NCBI GenBank assembly: GCA_964629015.1
Contig: CAZVMN010000009.1
Location: 1-64,000 of the forward strand
Origin: Oceanococcus sp964629015
GTDB taxonomy: Bacteria > Pseudomonadota > Gammaproteobacteria > Nevskiales > Oceanococcaceae
Length of the DNA: 64,000 nucleotides
Direction: 5' to 3'
A program made the translations under genes and the position numbers. Positions 16,026-24,949 of the stretch are shown in pieces (within the stretch, counting starts at the first letter, position 1; each line of letters starts with the position of its first letter). Under the pieces are notes generated by a model. That model ran no database searches. It was given only the letters and a program-made list of their open reading frames with translations, and had not been told where the DNA came from.

Positions 16026-18608
16026 ATGTCCTTATCGGATCAACTCAAACGGGGCCTGTTGTTGTGTGCCTTGGGCGGCGGGTTAGCGACACCCGCGCTG
16101 GCGGCCCCATGGCCGACCACGGTGTTCGAGTTCGAGAACAAGAATCCCAGTGGCAATACGCTGCTCAATGCCCTGGACCCGTTTTCCGGCTACAGCGATG
16201 CGCAAAAGCCGGCGGTGGCCAAGCTTGAGAAATATCTCAGCGCCGTCGCTCTCGATTACCAGTCCATGGGCTTTAAGGCGCCGCCACTGCCTGTGGATAC
16301 CGGGCGCGGCGGCGCCAAGGTCTACCGTGTTCACCTCTACGATTACGATGATGATGATCCGATTGCTCGGGCAGGCATGCGACCGGATGGTTCCACCCGG
16401 TTGCATGTGGATCTCTCCCGCGCCATAGAAAATGGAAAGCCGGTCAAGCGGGTTTTCGAAGATCTGGCCCATGAGCTCTTTCACAATGTTCAGCACGGGT
16501 ACATGAACCACAGCCAGATCGAGAATCGCGACTGGATTGTGGAAGGCCAGGCGCAGGCTGTTGGTATGTATGCCGCACAAAAGTTTGCGGGCGTGGACAG
16601 GTACAAGGGTAAACAGGACGACTATCGGCTCGGCGGACGGCCTTACTCCAAGGCGCTTTGGGAAGATGACCCGGCGACGGATGAAGATTACCGAACCTCT
16701 TCATTCTGGCGTTATCTCGCCGAGCACTATGCTGCGAGTAAGCAAAATGCGCGTGCCGGCGTGGTGCCGATCGCCCCGAACTACGCTTACCTGGCCACAA
16801 TCTTGAGTCAGCCGCGGACGGAATCGGGCTATGGCGTTGTCGATGGGCGCTGGCTGGACCGTGGGCTGAAAAAAGCCACCGGGCTCGGGCTCCAGCGACT
16901 CCATGCAGCGTTCGTATCCACCTTTGCCGGCTATGTGCCGGACCGCCTGACCAGCGAATTGAAAGGTACGGCCGAGCAAGCGCAGGACAACTGGCTGAAA
17001 TATGTATACGGAGGCTGCTTTGAGCTGGGGCTATCGCCGCGCGCACCCTCGACCGATACGACCTTGCCTTTACGCAAGAACGGTGCGCGTTGTCTCAAGG
17101 TTACTGTGGCTGGTACTGGTCGTTCGGATGATCGTGCCGACGTCTCTCTTCAAGCGCGAGCGGAGACAGTCGAGGTGCTTCAGGCGTTTCAAATCGGAAC
17201 GGCCGGCGGTGAGCGGGTTGGACGCGCTCAGATTGTGGAGTCGCCAGCGGGTGGTGGTTACCTCGCACATTGGCGTTTTCGCATCGCCACCGGTGTGCCC
17301 ATCGTTTTCATCATGAGCAATATGGCGACAAATCCGGCCAACACCCGGCACGTGGATTTGAATCTGAATGCGACATACAGCCGATGGATCAGCGATCTGA
17401 CCCAGCCCGGCCCACAGCCCGGGCCCAAGTCCAAGTCCAAGTCCAAGTCCAAGTCGGCGAAAAAGAAAACCTCATCAAACAGCCAAAACAACGCCAAGGA
17501 TACGACCCGGGAAGCGGCCAAGGAGGACGTGGAGACTGGCCTGGAGGCGCTGAGCAACCAGACGGCGTTGGGTTCGCATGCCACTTTTGAACGGCAACGC
17601 GCGCGCTGTGTTAAGCCCTTTGGGGCGACCAGCTGTGGCCCAATCACTTCCATTCAGCTGGCGCTCACGCCGGGCGCCATGGGTGATATGACCCAGACCA
17701 CCGGCACTGGCGGTGCACTTGCTCAGTTCATGGCGCAAATGACGGCGATTGCTGACCATGGTGCACTCCAGACGGACAGCCAGTGGAAGGCGGCGCTGGA
17801 ACAGGCCAGGGATACCGAAGGCTCCTCCGTCACCATCACCATCCCCCTGATCGACTACGGTTTTAGCGGCGCTTTCAGCAACGCTGAGATCGTGGTTAAT
17901 GGCGGTGCCGGACGCGGGAATTTTCAGGCCCGCGGGCCCGAGGATTCGATTCCTGGGCGCGGTCAGGAATATCGCCAATCCGGACGCGTAACAATCCTGG
18001 AGTTCAATCCCTATGTGATGCGCGGCCATTTCGAGGCCAGTCTCACGGATTTGAGTGCGGTGGACTTTACGTCTGCGGGCGAGGACATGACACTGCCGGT
18101 CGACCGCAAGATCAAGGGCGAGTTCGTGATCGCCGCGCCCTGGGAAGGCGATCGTGACGTGGCCAACTATCAGCCGTCCTCCTACGACGATGCGATGCAG
18201 GATTTGTCACAGGCTTTCCCGGCGCTGGGTAATCGCGATCTTGCCTCCATCATGCCGCCGGGGGCGAATGGCGCGTCGTCCTCCGGCGGCGGTGGGAATC
18301 TGCCGGCCAGTCCCGTTGAAGCCTTCCCAAGCTGTGCCTGTGATTGTCAGCCCATTGCAACGCTAACGCCGGAATGCAAACCGATTTGCAAGGTCAAGCT
18401 ACGTGCCTGTTGGGCCGAAGACAGCCGTTTGAAGAAATTGGCCGAGCAACAAAAAGCACCTGCCGAGCCGGCGGCCGCCGCGCCCCGCCAGACACGCGCA
18501 GAGTACATTGAAGGATTGCGTCAGCAAGGCATGAGCCCGGCGCAAATTGAACGCATCATGCCCGGGGTCGACGAATTCTGGGAGAACAATGGCGGTTGGC
18601 CCAAGTAG
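16026..18608 (+). CDS. Large secreted HExxH (gluzincin-like) putative metallopeptidase
   Basis: 860 residues with a Sec signal peptide (ends near TPALAA). Residues 149-153 are HELFH, and a Glu follows at 173 (DWIVEGQAQAVG), the spacing of a gluzincin zinc site. Residues about 190-460 include more globular beta-rich sequence. A basic linker of five Lys-Ser pairs (468-477) plus AKKK separates it from a second domain (about 500-760). Near the C-terminus six cysteines cluster at 770, 772, 774, 784, 788 and 795. The end (RQTRAEYIEGLRQQGMS) looks helical. I do not recognise the family. Peptidase activity is inferred from the motif only. It stands alone between a GDPD gene and a convergent flavodoxin-like gene. 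Confidence 0.72.
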   Translation: MSLSDQLKRGLLLCALGGGLATPALAAPWPTTVFEFENKNPSGNTLLNALDPFSGYSDAQKPAVAKLEKYLSAVALDYQSMGFKAPPLPVDTGRGGAKVYRVHLYDYDDDDPIARAGMRPDGSTRLHVDLSRAIENGKPVKRVFEDLAHELFHNVQHGYMNHSQIENRDWIVEGQAQAVGMYAAQKFAGVDRYKGKQDDYRLGGRPYSKALWEDDPATDEDYRTSSFWRYLAEHYAASKQNARAGVVPIAPNYAYLATILSQPRTESGYGVVDGRWLDRGLKKATGLGLQRLHAAFVSTFAGYVPDRLTSELKGTAEQAQDNWLKYVYGGCFELGLSPRAPSTDTTLPLRKNGARCLKVTVAGTGRSDDRADVSLQARAETVEVLQAFQIGTAGGERVGRAQIVESPAGGGYLAHWRFRIATGVPIVFIMSNMATNPANTRHVDLNLNATYSRWISDLTQPGPQPGPKSKSKSKSKSAKKKTSSNSQNNAKDTTREAAKEDVETGLEALSNQTALGSHATFERQRARCVKPFGATSCGPITSIQLALTPGAMGDMTQTTGTGGALAQFMAQMTAIADHGALQTDSQWKAALEQARDTEGSSVTITIPLIDYGFSGAFSNAEIVVNGGAGRGNFQARGPEDSIPGRGQEYRQSGRVTILEFNPYVMRGHFEASLTDLSAVDFTSAGEDMTLPVDRKIKGEFVIAAPWEGDRDVANYQPSSYDDAMQDLSQAFPALGNRDLASIMPPGANGASSSGGGGNLPASPVEAFPSCACDCQPIATLTPECKPICKVKLRACWAEDSRLKKLAEQQKAPAEPAAAAPRQTRAEYIEGLRQQGMSPAQIERIMPGVDEFWENNGGWPK
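17427..17456 (+). repeat. Five tandem hexamers (AAGTCC) encoding Lys-Ser repeats
   Basis: Four exact AAGTCC units plus a fifth ending in CG run through 17427-17456 inside the secreted HExxH protein gene. They encode (Lys-Ser)5 in the interdomain linker. The unit is six bases long, so slippage would change linker length without breaking the frame. Confidence 0.9.
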
Positions 18609-18654
18609 GCTCGGTCGGAATCCTCCGCCTGAATAGCGGAACGATTGAGGGGGG

Positions 18655-19116
18655 TTAAAAGACGCCCGCCTCAAGACCCGCGGCCATGGTCATGCCCAGT
18701 TCTTCGGCGGCTTGCAGATGCTCAGGCTTGGGGCGGCCGCGGCAAATCAGCGGGTCGGCCACTTCTTTGAGGGCGTAGCCGTTCATGATGCGGTGTATGG
18801 CGGATGCCGCGCCGCGGCCATCATTGGCGCAGGAAATGAAGATGGCGTAGGGCCGTCCGGCCAGCTTGCCCTCGACTTGATAGTAGGTGCGATCGAGGAA
18901 ATCCTTCATCGCACCAGACATGTAGCCGAAGTTCTCCGGCGTGCCGAACAGGATGCCGTCGGCCCAGAGCAGGTCGTTCTCATCGGCATCGTGAGCGCGG
19001 ATAAAGCGCACCTCAACGTGTTCGATATCGTCGTGCTGCGCACCTTTCAGTGCAGCTTGAGCCAGTCCCTCGGTATGCCCGCTTTGGCTGTGGTAGACAA
19101 TCAGCAGATTCGCCAT
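18655..19116 (-). CDS. Flavodoxin-fold NAD(P)H oxidoreductase, WrbA-like
   Basis: 153 residues, cytoplasmic. The N-terminal FMN phosphate loop is visible as LLIVYHSQSGHTEGLAQA, and the flavin-contact segment as GILFGTPENFGYMSGAMKDFLDRT. This is the flavodoxin/NADPH-dependent FMN reductase fold, shorter than the WrbA protein encoded at 39.4 kb. It ends 46 bases from the convergent HExxH gene and lies just downstream of the rnf operon on the same strand (44 bases after the rnfE stop), so it may be read from rnf transcripts. A link to Rnf electron flow is only a suggestion. Confidence 0.85.
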   Translation of the reverse strand: MANLLIVYHSQSGHTEGLAQAALKGAQHDDIEHVEVRFIRAHDADENDLLWADGILFGTPENFGYMSGAMKDFLDRTYYQVEGKLAGRPYAIFISCANDGRGAASAIHRIMNGYALKEVADPLICRGRPKPEHLQAAEELGMTMAAGLEAGVF

Positions 19117-19160
19117 CGCGCCATGATGGCATAGATGGCGGGGCGGCTTCGCGAGGCGAT

Positions 19161-19841
19161 TTATATCGCGGCGGGCGTACCCATGGTGGCTGTCGCTTTG
19201 GCTTTTTCTGCCTGATGCCGGTCAAACCAGTTTTTGCCGGCGATCATCAGCCCCAAGCCGAGAAACGCGCCGGGTGGCAATATCGCCAGCAGCAGCCCAC
19301 GGAAGTCTTCAATCAGCACGATTTCCCAATGCGTGGCCATAGGGCCGAACAGCAGGTGGGCGTCGGCCAGCAGGGTGCCATGACCGAGGACTTCGCGCAG
19401 TGCGCCGAGCACGACCAGGCATAAGGCAAAGCCCAGTCCCTGTGCGAAACCATCCAAAGCGGCCGGCAGGATGCTGTTCTTCGAGGCAAAGGCCTCGGCG
19501 CGACCGATGATGCTGCAGTTGGTCACGATCAACGGAATGAAAATGCCGAGCACACCGTACAGTTGGTGCAAATAGGCGTTCATCAGCAATTCGATCGCGG
19601 TCACGATGGCCGCGATGACCATGACAAAAACCGGAATGCGCACTTCCGGACGCACCCAGTTGCGAATCGCGGACACAATGACATTGGACGCCACCAGTGT
19701 GGCCAGCGTGGCCAGGCCCAGGCCCAGGCCGTTGATCACCGTGGTGCTGACCGCCAGCAAGGGGCACAGCCCGAGCAGCTGAACCAGCCCGGGATTATTG
19801 GTCCACAGGCCTTTGATCGTGATATCGCTATAGCTCGCCAT
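19161..19841 (-). CDS. rnfE: Rnf electron transport complex subunit E
   Basis: 227-residue integral membrane subunit of the Rnf ferredoxin:NAD oxidoreductase. The start at MASYSDITIKGLW follows the usual pattern, and this ATG overlaps the rnfG 3' end by 14 bases. It has about six hydrophobic helices, starting with NPGLVQLLGLCPLLAVSTT, where the cysteine matches the position that binds an Fe-S centre shared with RnfA in recent structures. NCSIIGRAEAFASK is a second conserved element carrying a Cys. The C-terminal tail is Lys/Ala-rich. It is the last gene of rnfABCDGE; no nth (endonuclease III) gene follows, unlike in E. coli. Confidence 0.95.
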   Translation of the reverse strand: MASYSDITIKGLWTNNPGLVQLLGLCPLLAVSTTVINGLGLGLATLATLVASNVIVSAIRNWVRPEVRIPVFVMVIAAIVTAIELLMNAYLHQLYGVLGIFIPLIVTNCSIIGRAEAFASKNSILPAALDGFAQGLGFALCLVVLGALREVLGHGTLLADAHLLFGPMATHWEIVLIEDFRGLLLAILPPGAFLGLGLMIAGKNWFDRHQAEKAKATATMGTPAAI

Positions 19842-20451
19842 CGCCGAAAATGTCCTGTTGGTGATCCTTGAAATAGGCCAGAGCCCCATGCACGGCCTTA
19901 ACCACAGCACGTGGTGTGATGGTCGCGCCGGTGAGCTGGTCGAAATAGCCGCCGTCTTTGCGCACGGCCCAGTTTTCCGGGTTGTTCAACGACGTATTGT
20001 CGAACTGGGTCACCCAGTCGCTGCGTGAACGATCGATGCCATCGCCCAAGCCTGGGGTCTCGCGGTGTTTGGTGATGCGCACGGCGGCCACCGTGCCATC
20101 GCGACGTATGCCCACCAGCATATCGATGGCGCCGCTGTAACCGTTGGGTGCTGTGACCGGCATGATCACCGCAACCGGAGCCCCGCCGCGTCGGGCGATG
20201 TACAGCGTATCGTCGCCGGGGGGCGAAATGCTTGCCGGCAGTGTCAGGGTTTGGGTGTCTTGCAGCAGCGCATTGTCGTAGCTGTCGGCCGGCAGAATTT
20301 CCTGCAGTTGCGCAATCATGCTCAGGCGCTCGTTTTCCGCGATGCGGTCGCGGGTCAGCCAGTTGGCGCTGGCCAGCAAGCCACTGCCCACCACCGCAAA
20401 GGCGGCCAACACGCCGGCGCTGCGTAAAGCCTGTTTCTGTGCTTCGGTCAT
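19828..20451 (-). CDS. rnfG: Rnf complex FMN-binding subunit G
   Basis: 207 residues with one N-terminal membrane anchor (residues about 11-31) and a periplasmic FMN-binding domain. The covalent-FMN motif is TGATITPRAVVKAV; the flavin-carrying threonine is Thr177. Upstream sequence (ETPGLGDGID) is also typical of RnfG/NqrC. It overlaps rnfD by four bases (ATGA) and rnfE by 14. FMN attachment needs the ApbE transferase, which is not encoded in this window. Confidence 0.95.
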   Translation of the reverse strand: MTEAQKQALRSAGVLAAFAVVGSGLLASANWLTRDRIAENERLSMIAQLQEILPADSYDNALLQDTQTLTLPASISPPGDDTLYIARRGGAPVAVIMPVTAPNGYSGAIDMLVGIRRDGTVAAVRITKHRETPGLGDGIDRSRSDWVTQFDNTSLNNPENWAVRKDGGYFDQLTGATITPRAVVKAVHGALAYFKDHQQDIFGDGEL

Positions 20452-21461
20452 GGCTGGCGAGGTCCCGTGCCGTAAGTGCGGGTCGGGGTGTAGTGGTCGA
20501 TGAGCGGCACGCAGATGTTCATCAACAGCACCGCGAACGCGACCGCGTCCGGGTATCCGCCAAAGCTGCGAATGATGTAGACCAGGACGCCGATGCCCAA
20601 GCCATAGTAGATACGACCGCGTGGCGTGGTGCTGGCCGAGACCGGGTCGGTGGCGATAAAGAAGGCGCCGAGCATGGTTGCGCCGCTGAACCAGTGATAC
20701 AGCAAGCCAGGGTGACGGTCGGGATCACCCAGCCAGAACAGCAGCGACATCAGACCAAGACCGGCCAGAAAACCGAGCGGGATCTGCCAGCGGATGATGC
20801 CGCGGAACAACATCCACAGCCCGCCGACAAGAAAGCCCAGATTGATCCAGTCCCAGGCAAAGCCGGCCAGTGGGCCACTCTGCATACTGGCAATCGCTTC
20901 TTCGGTGGTGTGCTGGCGCGAGAGTTCGGTTTTGACGTGATCCAAGGGCGTTGCCGCGGTCAGGCCATCCAACTCATCCAGACCAATACGGCCTTGGCTG
21001 TAAGCCGCTAGGCGGGTTTGGTCCATGCTTGCGGTGGGGTTGACCCAGGCGCTCATTTCCGCCGGAAAGGCAATCAGCAGCACCACAAAGCCGAGCATGG
21101 CCGGATTGAACGGGTTGTAGCCGAGGCCGCCGTACAGATGTTTGCCAAAGATCATGGCAAAGCTGGCGCCAAAGACCACCAGCCACCATGGCGCATACGG
21201 TGGGATCGACAAACCGATGAGCAGGCCTGTGACCAGGGCGCTGCCATCCAACAGGAATTTGCGGATCGGGCGGCGGCGTACGGCCAGCATGAGGCTTTCG
21301 CTGACCAAGGTGGTGGCGCTGGCGAGGGCCAGATTGAGCAACACGCCCCAGCCGAAGAACCACCAACTGGCGATGATGCCGGGCAACAGTGCCAGGCACA
21401 CGCCAACCATCACACGATTGACGCGCGCCGCAACCGGCAGATGAGGTGAGCTGCGCTGCAT
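20448..21461 (-). CDS. rnfD: Rnf complex membrane subunit D
   Basis: 337 residues, about nine to ten membrane helices, homologous to NqrB. The motif carrying covalent FMN is DGLTAATPLD, with Thr171 as the expected attachment site. FGKHLYGGLGYNPFNPAMLG and the late FFIATDPVSAST are further family signatures. It overlaps rnfC by one base at 21461 and rnfG by four, consistent with coupled translation of a stoichiometric complex. Confidence 0.96.
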   Translation of the reverse strand: MQRSSPHLPVAARVNRVMVGVCLALLPGIIASWWFFGWGVLLNLALASATTLVSESLMLAVRRRPIRKFLLDGSALVTGLLIGLSIPPYAPWWLVVFGASFAMIFGKHLYGGLGYNPFNPAMLGFVVLLIAFPAEMSAWVNPTASMDQTRLAAYSQGRIGLDELDGLTAATPLDHVKTELSRQHTTEEAIASMQSGPLAGFAWDWINLGFLVGGLWMLFRGIIRWQIPLGFLAGLGLMSLLFWLGDPDRHPGLLYHWFSGATMLGAFFIATDPVSASTTPRGRIYYGLGIGVLVYIIRSFGGYPDAVAFAVLLMNICVPLIDHYTPTRTYGTGPRQP

Positions 21462-23668
21462 CAGGACGGATTCTCTCGAGCAGCTTTGGCTGCTTTGGCT
21501 TTGGCGATCGCTGCGGCGACAGGATCGTCGGCCGTGTTGTCAGCCGCGGGCGATTGTGCTGATTTCTCAGCGGCCTTGGCTTTGGCGCGGGCTATCGCAT
21601 CAGCCGCGGCAGTGCTGGGTGCTGCATCATTTGCAGGCGATTCGCTCGCGGCTTGTGCCGCCTTGGCTCTGGCCTTGGCGATGGCGGCAGCAGCAGGGTT
21701 GCTTGCGTCATTTTGAGCGCCTTGAGTCTGGGCCTTGGCGGCTTTGGCTTTGGCTATCGCCGCCGCGACTGGATCTTCGCTTTCGGTGCTGCCAGCCTGT
21801 TTCTCAGCGGCTTTCGCTTTGGTTCGGGCGATGGCGTCGGCTGCGGCATTGCCGCCCTGTGGTGCCGGGGCATCCTGACTTTGGGCTTTCGCCGCTTTGG
21901 CTTTCGCAATCGCGGCAGCCACTGGATCATCACCTGCGGGTTGTTGGCTTGCCGCTTTGGCTTTGGCCCGTGCGATGGCATCGGCTGCCGTGTTGCCAGT
22001 TGCCGTCGGTTCCTGCGCGCCCGCTTTGGCGGCCTTGGCTTTGGCGATGGCTGCTGCTGCCGCACTGCCCGTATTTTCGGCTCTGCTATCTTCACTTTGA
22101 CGGCGGGCTTTTTCGGCTTTGGCTTTGGCAATCGCCGCGGCAATCGCATCATTTCCGGTGGCAGTCTTGGGCGTAGCGGCGGGTGCCTCTTCACTGGTTG
22201 CTGGCTTCTTCAAGGCCTCGCGCTTGCGCCGACGAGCTTCTTCTTTCTCGCGCGCCTCCTTCTCCAAACGCTCGAGACGGAATTCGTGGCGATTCCGGGC
22301 GATATCGGCTTTGCGTTTTTCCTGCTCGGCCTGATAAATCTCGGTCTTGGCGTAGCGGTAGTACTGCACCAGCGGGATGTGTGACGGGCACACTTGGGCG
22401 CAGCAACCGCATTCGATGCAATCGAACAAATGCAGATCTTGCGCCTTGTCGAACTCCTTGGCGCGCGCGTGCCAGTACAGTTGCTGCGGCAGCAGGCTGG
22501 CGGGGCACACGTCCACGCATTCGCCGCAGCGGATGCAGGGCATGGCCTCATCAATCGGTTCGGGTTCGTTGACCTCGACTAACACGCAGTTGGTCGCTTT
22601 GACCACGGGCACCTGATCGCTGGACAGAGCAAAGCCCATCATCGGGCCGCCCATGATCAGGCGCGTGTGGTCACTGACATAGCCGCCGCAATGCTCAATC
22701 AGTTGACTCACCGGCGTGCCCAGGCGCACTTCTAGATTCTGTGGCCGAGCCAGACCGGGGCCCGTCACGGTCACCACCCGGGACGTCAGCGGTTCGGCGT
22801 AGCGCAGCGCGCGCCAGATCGCCGCCACGGTGCCGACGTTGTGGACCACGATGCCAATATCCAGCGGCAGACCTTCGCTGGGGACTTCGCGCCCGGTGAG
22901 GGTTTGAATCAGCTGCTTTTCGCCGCCCTGCGGATAGCGTGTGGGCACTACACGAATACTGATTTGCTGGTAGCCAGAGGCCTTCAGCGCACTGCGTAGC
23001 GCGGTGGCAGAATCGGTGGCGTTGTCTTCCAGGCCGATCAGGCACTCCTGAGCGCCCAAGCTGCGGCGGATGAGTTCTGCGCCGCTGACCACCTCCTCAG
23101 CGCGTTCGCGCATCAAAGCGGCGTCGCAGCTGATGTAAGGCTCGCATTCGGCGCCGTTAAGGATCAGCGTGTTGACCAGGGAATCGCGCCCCGGATTGAG
23201 TTTGACCGCGGAGGGAAAGGCGGCGCCGCCAAGGCCAACCAGACCGGCCGCGCGCACGCGCTCACGGACGGTTGCCGCATCCAGCGCGAACGGATCTTCC
23301 GCCACCGGCCAGGCGGGTTGTGGCAAGGCTTCGTCTTGACCATCGGATTCAATCACGATGGTCAGTGCGGGCAGCCCGGACGGGTGGGGCACAGGCCTCT
23401 GGGCAATTTCCACCACTGTGCCGGAAATGCTTGCGTGCACCGGCGCCGCGATGAAACTCTCGCTGTTGGCCAGGATTTGCCCGCGCAAAACGCGCTGACC
23501 AACCTCCACTTCGGGCACTGCGGGTGCGCCAATGTGCTGGCTGACCGGCAGGGTGACGCGTTCGGGTAACGGTGCCAAACGAATCTGCCCGGCTTCACCG
23601 TGCAGCTTGTGTCCAACCAGCTTGAGGCCACCCTTGAAGCCGTCATTTTTGCGCAGTAAGCCAAACAT
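21461..23668 (-). CDS. rnfC: Rnf complex NADH-side subunit C with long Ala/Lys repeat tail
   Basis: About 735 residues from the ATG at 23668, which overlaps the rnfB stop (ATGA). The first about 440 residues hold the NADH/FMN-binding fold (GLVGLGGAAFPSAVKL) and two 4Fe-4S clusters, CIRCGECVDVCP and CIECGCCAQVCP. The remaining about 270 residues are low complexity: a charged Arg/Lys/Glu segment, then about nine copies of an AAAIAKAKAAKA-like unit. Such tails occur in RnfC/RsxC of other gammaproteobacteria and are long here. A longer start upstream would run through rnfB and is rejected. Confidence 0.95.
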   Translation of the reverse strand: MFGLLRKNDGFKGGLKLVGHKLHGEAGQIRLAPLPERVTLPVSQHIGAPAVPEVEVGQRVLRGQILANSESFIAAPVHASISGTVVEIAQRPVPHPSGLPALTIVIESDGQDEALPQPAWPVAEDPFALDAATVRERVRAAGLVGLGGAAFPSAVKLNPGRDSLVNTLILNGAECEPYISCDAALMRERAEEVVSGAELIRRSLGAQECLIGLEDNATDSATALRSALKASGYQQISIRVVPTRYPQGGEKQLIQTLTGREVPSEGLPLDIGIVVHNVGTVAAIWRALRYAEPLTSRVVTVTGPGLARPQNLEVRLGTPVSQLIEHCGGYVSDHTRLIMGGPMMGFALSSDQVPVVKATNCVLVEVNEPEPIDEAMPCIRCGECVDVCPASLLPQQLYWHARAKEFDKAQDLHLFDCIECGCCAQVCPSHIPLVQYYRYAKTEIYQAEQEKRKADIARNRHEFRLERLEKEAREKEEARRRKREALKKPATSEEAPAATPKTATGNDAIAAAIAKAKAEKARRQSEDSRAENTGSAAAAAIAKAKAAKAGAQEPTATGNTAADAIARAKAKAASQQPAGDDPVAAAIAKAKAAKAQSQDAPAPQGGNAAADAIARTKAKAAEKQAGSTESEDPVAAAIAKAKAAKAQTQGAQNDASNPAAAAIAKARAKAAQAASESPANDAAPSTAAADAIARAKAKAAEKSAQSPAADNTADDPVAAAIAKAKAAKAARENPS
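21480..22150. repeat. Coding repeat array in rnfC (Ala/Lys units)
   Basis: About nine imperfect units of roughly 60-90 bases encode A-(A/D)-AIA-(K/R)-AKA-rich stretches, alternating a VAAAIAKAKAAKA form and an AADAIARAKAKAA form with variable Pro/Gln/Ser linkers. The alternation suggests duplication of a two-unit block. This is a protein-level repeat within one gene and not a mobile element. Confidence 0.85.
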
Positions 23669-24213
23669 CAGGCGGCGTCCTGCTGCGGTGGCGACCATTT
23701 CCAGGTCGTGATGGTCGGCTTGATCGGCACCATGTCGATGCAGTCCACCGGGCAGGGGGGCACGCACAGTTCGCAGCCAGTGCACTCTTTGGCGATGACG
23801 GTATGCATGAGTTTGTTGGCGCCAACGATGGCATCCACCGGACACGCCTGTATGCACAGCGTGCAGCCGATGCAGCGGTCCTCATCAATCACCGCGAGGT
23901 ATTTCTCATCGTCGGCGACGCCATTTTCCGGATTCAATGGCAAGGGATCGCGGCCAAGCAATTCAGCCAGTGCGAGCACGCCATCTTCACCGCCTGGCGG
24001 GCACTGGTTGATCTCCGCTTCGTCGTTGGCGATGGCTTCAGCGTAAGGGCGGCAGCCTGGGTAGCTGCACTGGCCGCACTGTGTCTGCGGCAGAATCGCA
24101 TCGATCTGATCGACCAACGGATCGCCTTCGACCTTGTAGCGGACGGAAGCGATCCCCAGGGCGATGCCGAACGCGGCGGCCAGACCACCGAAGGCGAGGA
24201 TAGCGGTCAGCAT
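23668..24213 (-). CDS. rnfB: Rnf complex ferredoxin-like subunit B
   Basis: 181 residues. An N-terminal membrane helix (LTAILAFGGLAAAFGIALG) is followed by the 4Fe-4S-binding CGQCSYPGCRPYAEAI region and two ferredoxin clusters, CIGCTLCIQACPVDAIVG and CTGCELCVPPCPVDC. RnfB is the likely entry point for electrons from ferredoxin. It starts at the last base of rnfA and ends in an ATGA overlap with rnfC. Confidence 0.96.
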   Translation of the reverse strand: MLTAILAFGGLAAAFGIALGIASVRYKVEGDPLVDQIDAILPQTQCGQCSYPGCRPYAEAIANDEAEINQCPPGGEDGVLALAELLGRDPLPLNPENGVADDEKYLAVIDEDRCIGCTLCIQACPVDAIVGANKLMHTVIAKECTGCELCVPPCPVDCIDMVPIKPTITTWKWSPPQQDAA

Positions 24214-24788
24214 CAGACCAGCCCCGAGAAGCCGAGGAAGGCCAGTGACATCAGGCCGGCGGTGATCAGCGCAATCGGTGCGCCCTGGAAAGAAGCGGGT
24301 ACGTCAGCCGCAGCAATGCGTTCGCGCATGGCTGAAAACAGGATCAGCACCAGTGAGAATCCCACCGCTGCGCCAAACCCGAACAGGGCGGATTCGATGA
24401 AATCATGCGCTTCACGCACGTTGAGCAGGGCCACACCGAGCACGGCGCAGTTGGTGGTGATCAGCGGCAGGTAGATGCCCAGGACTTCATGCAGCAAGGG
24501 GCTGGATTTGCGCACCCACATTTCGGTCAGCTGGACCACCGCGGCAATCACCAGGATATAGCTGATGGTGCGCAGATATTCCAAGCCCAGCGGAGCGAGC
24601 AGATACTGCTCAACCAGATAGGAGCTGACCGACGACAGGGTCAAGACGAAGGTCGTGGCCAGCGCCATACCCATCGAGGTTTCCACTTTCTTTGACACGC
24701 CCATGAACGGGCACAGTCCAAGAAACTGAACCAGCACAAAATTGTTCACCAGCACGGTGGCGATGATGATGAGCAGGTAATCAGTCAT
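24213..24788 (-). CDS. rnfA: Rnf complex membrane subunit A
   Basis: 191 residues with six membrane helices, homologous to NqrE. It begins MTDYLLIIIATVLVNNFVL, with VQFLGLCPFMGVSKKVETS carrying a conserved Cys that pairs with the one in RnfE. TTNCAVLGVALLN is the second family element. A strong ribosome site (GGAGAGGT) precedes the ATG. It is the first gene of rnfABCDGE, so the promoter should be in the 24789-24949 gap, where no clear -10/-35 pair could be chosen. Confidence 0.96.
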   Translation of the reverse strand: MTDYLLIIIATVLVNNFVLVQFLGLCPFMGVSKKVETSMGMALATTFVLTLSSVSSYLVEQYLLAPLGLEYLRTISYILVIAAVVQLTEMWVRKSSPLLHEVLGIYLPLITTNCAVLGVALLNVREAHDFIESALFGFGAAVGFSLVLILFSAMRERIAAADVPASFQGAPIALITAGLMSLAFLGFSGLV

Positions 24789-24949
24789 GACAACACCTCT
24801 CCGACCGGTGTGACAACCGGCTGTTGCAGGGGCGAATGTGGCAGGGAGCGTGTCATGAGAGCGCGGAGTTTAGGGAGTCGCTGGCGTCTTATTCAATAAA
24901 GTTTGGTAATCGTAATGTTGTTATGACAAAGCGTTTTAATACGCTTGCC

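Noticed and set aside
17059..17316. Possible frameshift in the secreted HExxH gene, because base composition and style change after about residue 340
   Set aside because: The frame stays open through the linker and Cys cluster, and other frames show no matching domain, so it reads as one multi-domain gene.
22197..22560. Overlapping frames at the rnfC ferredoxin region
   Set aside because: They are shadows in other frames of a gene with two intact 4Fe-4S motifs and a known operon position.
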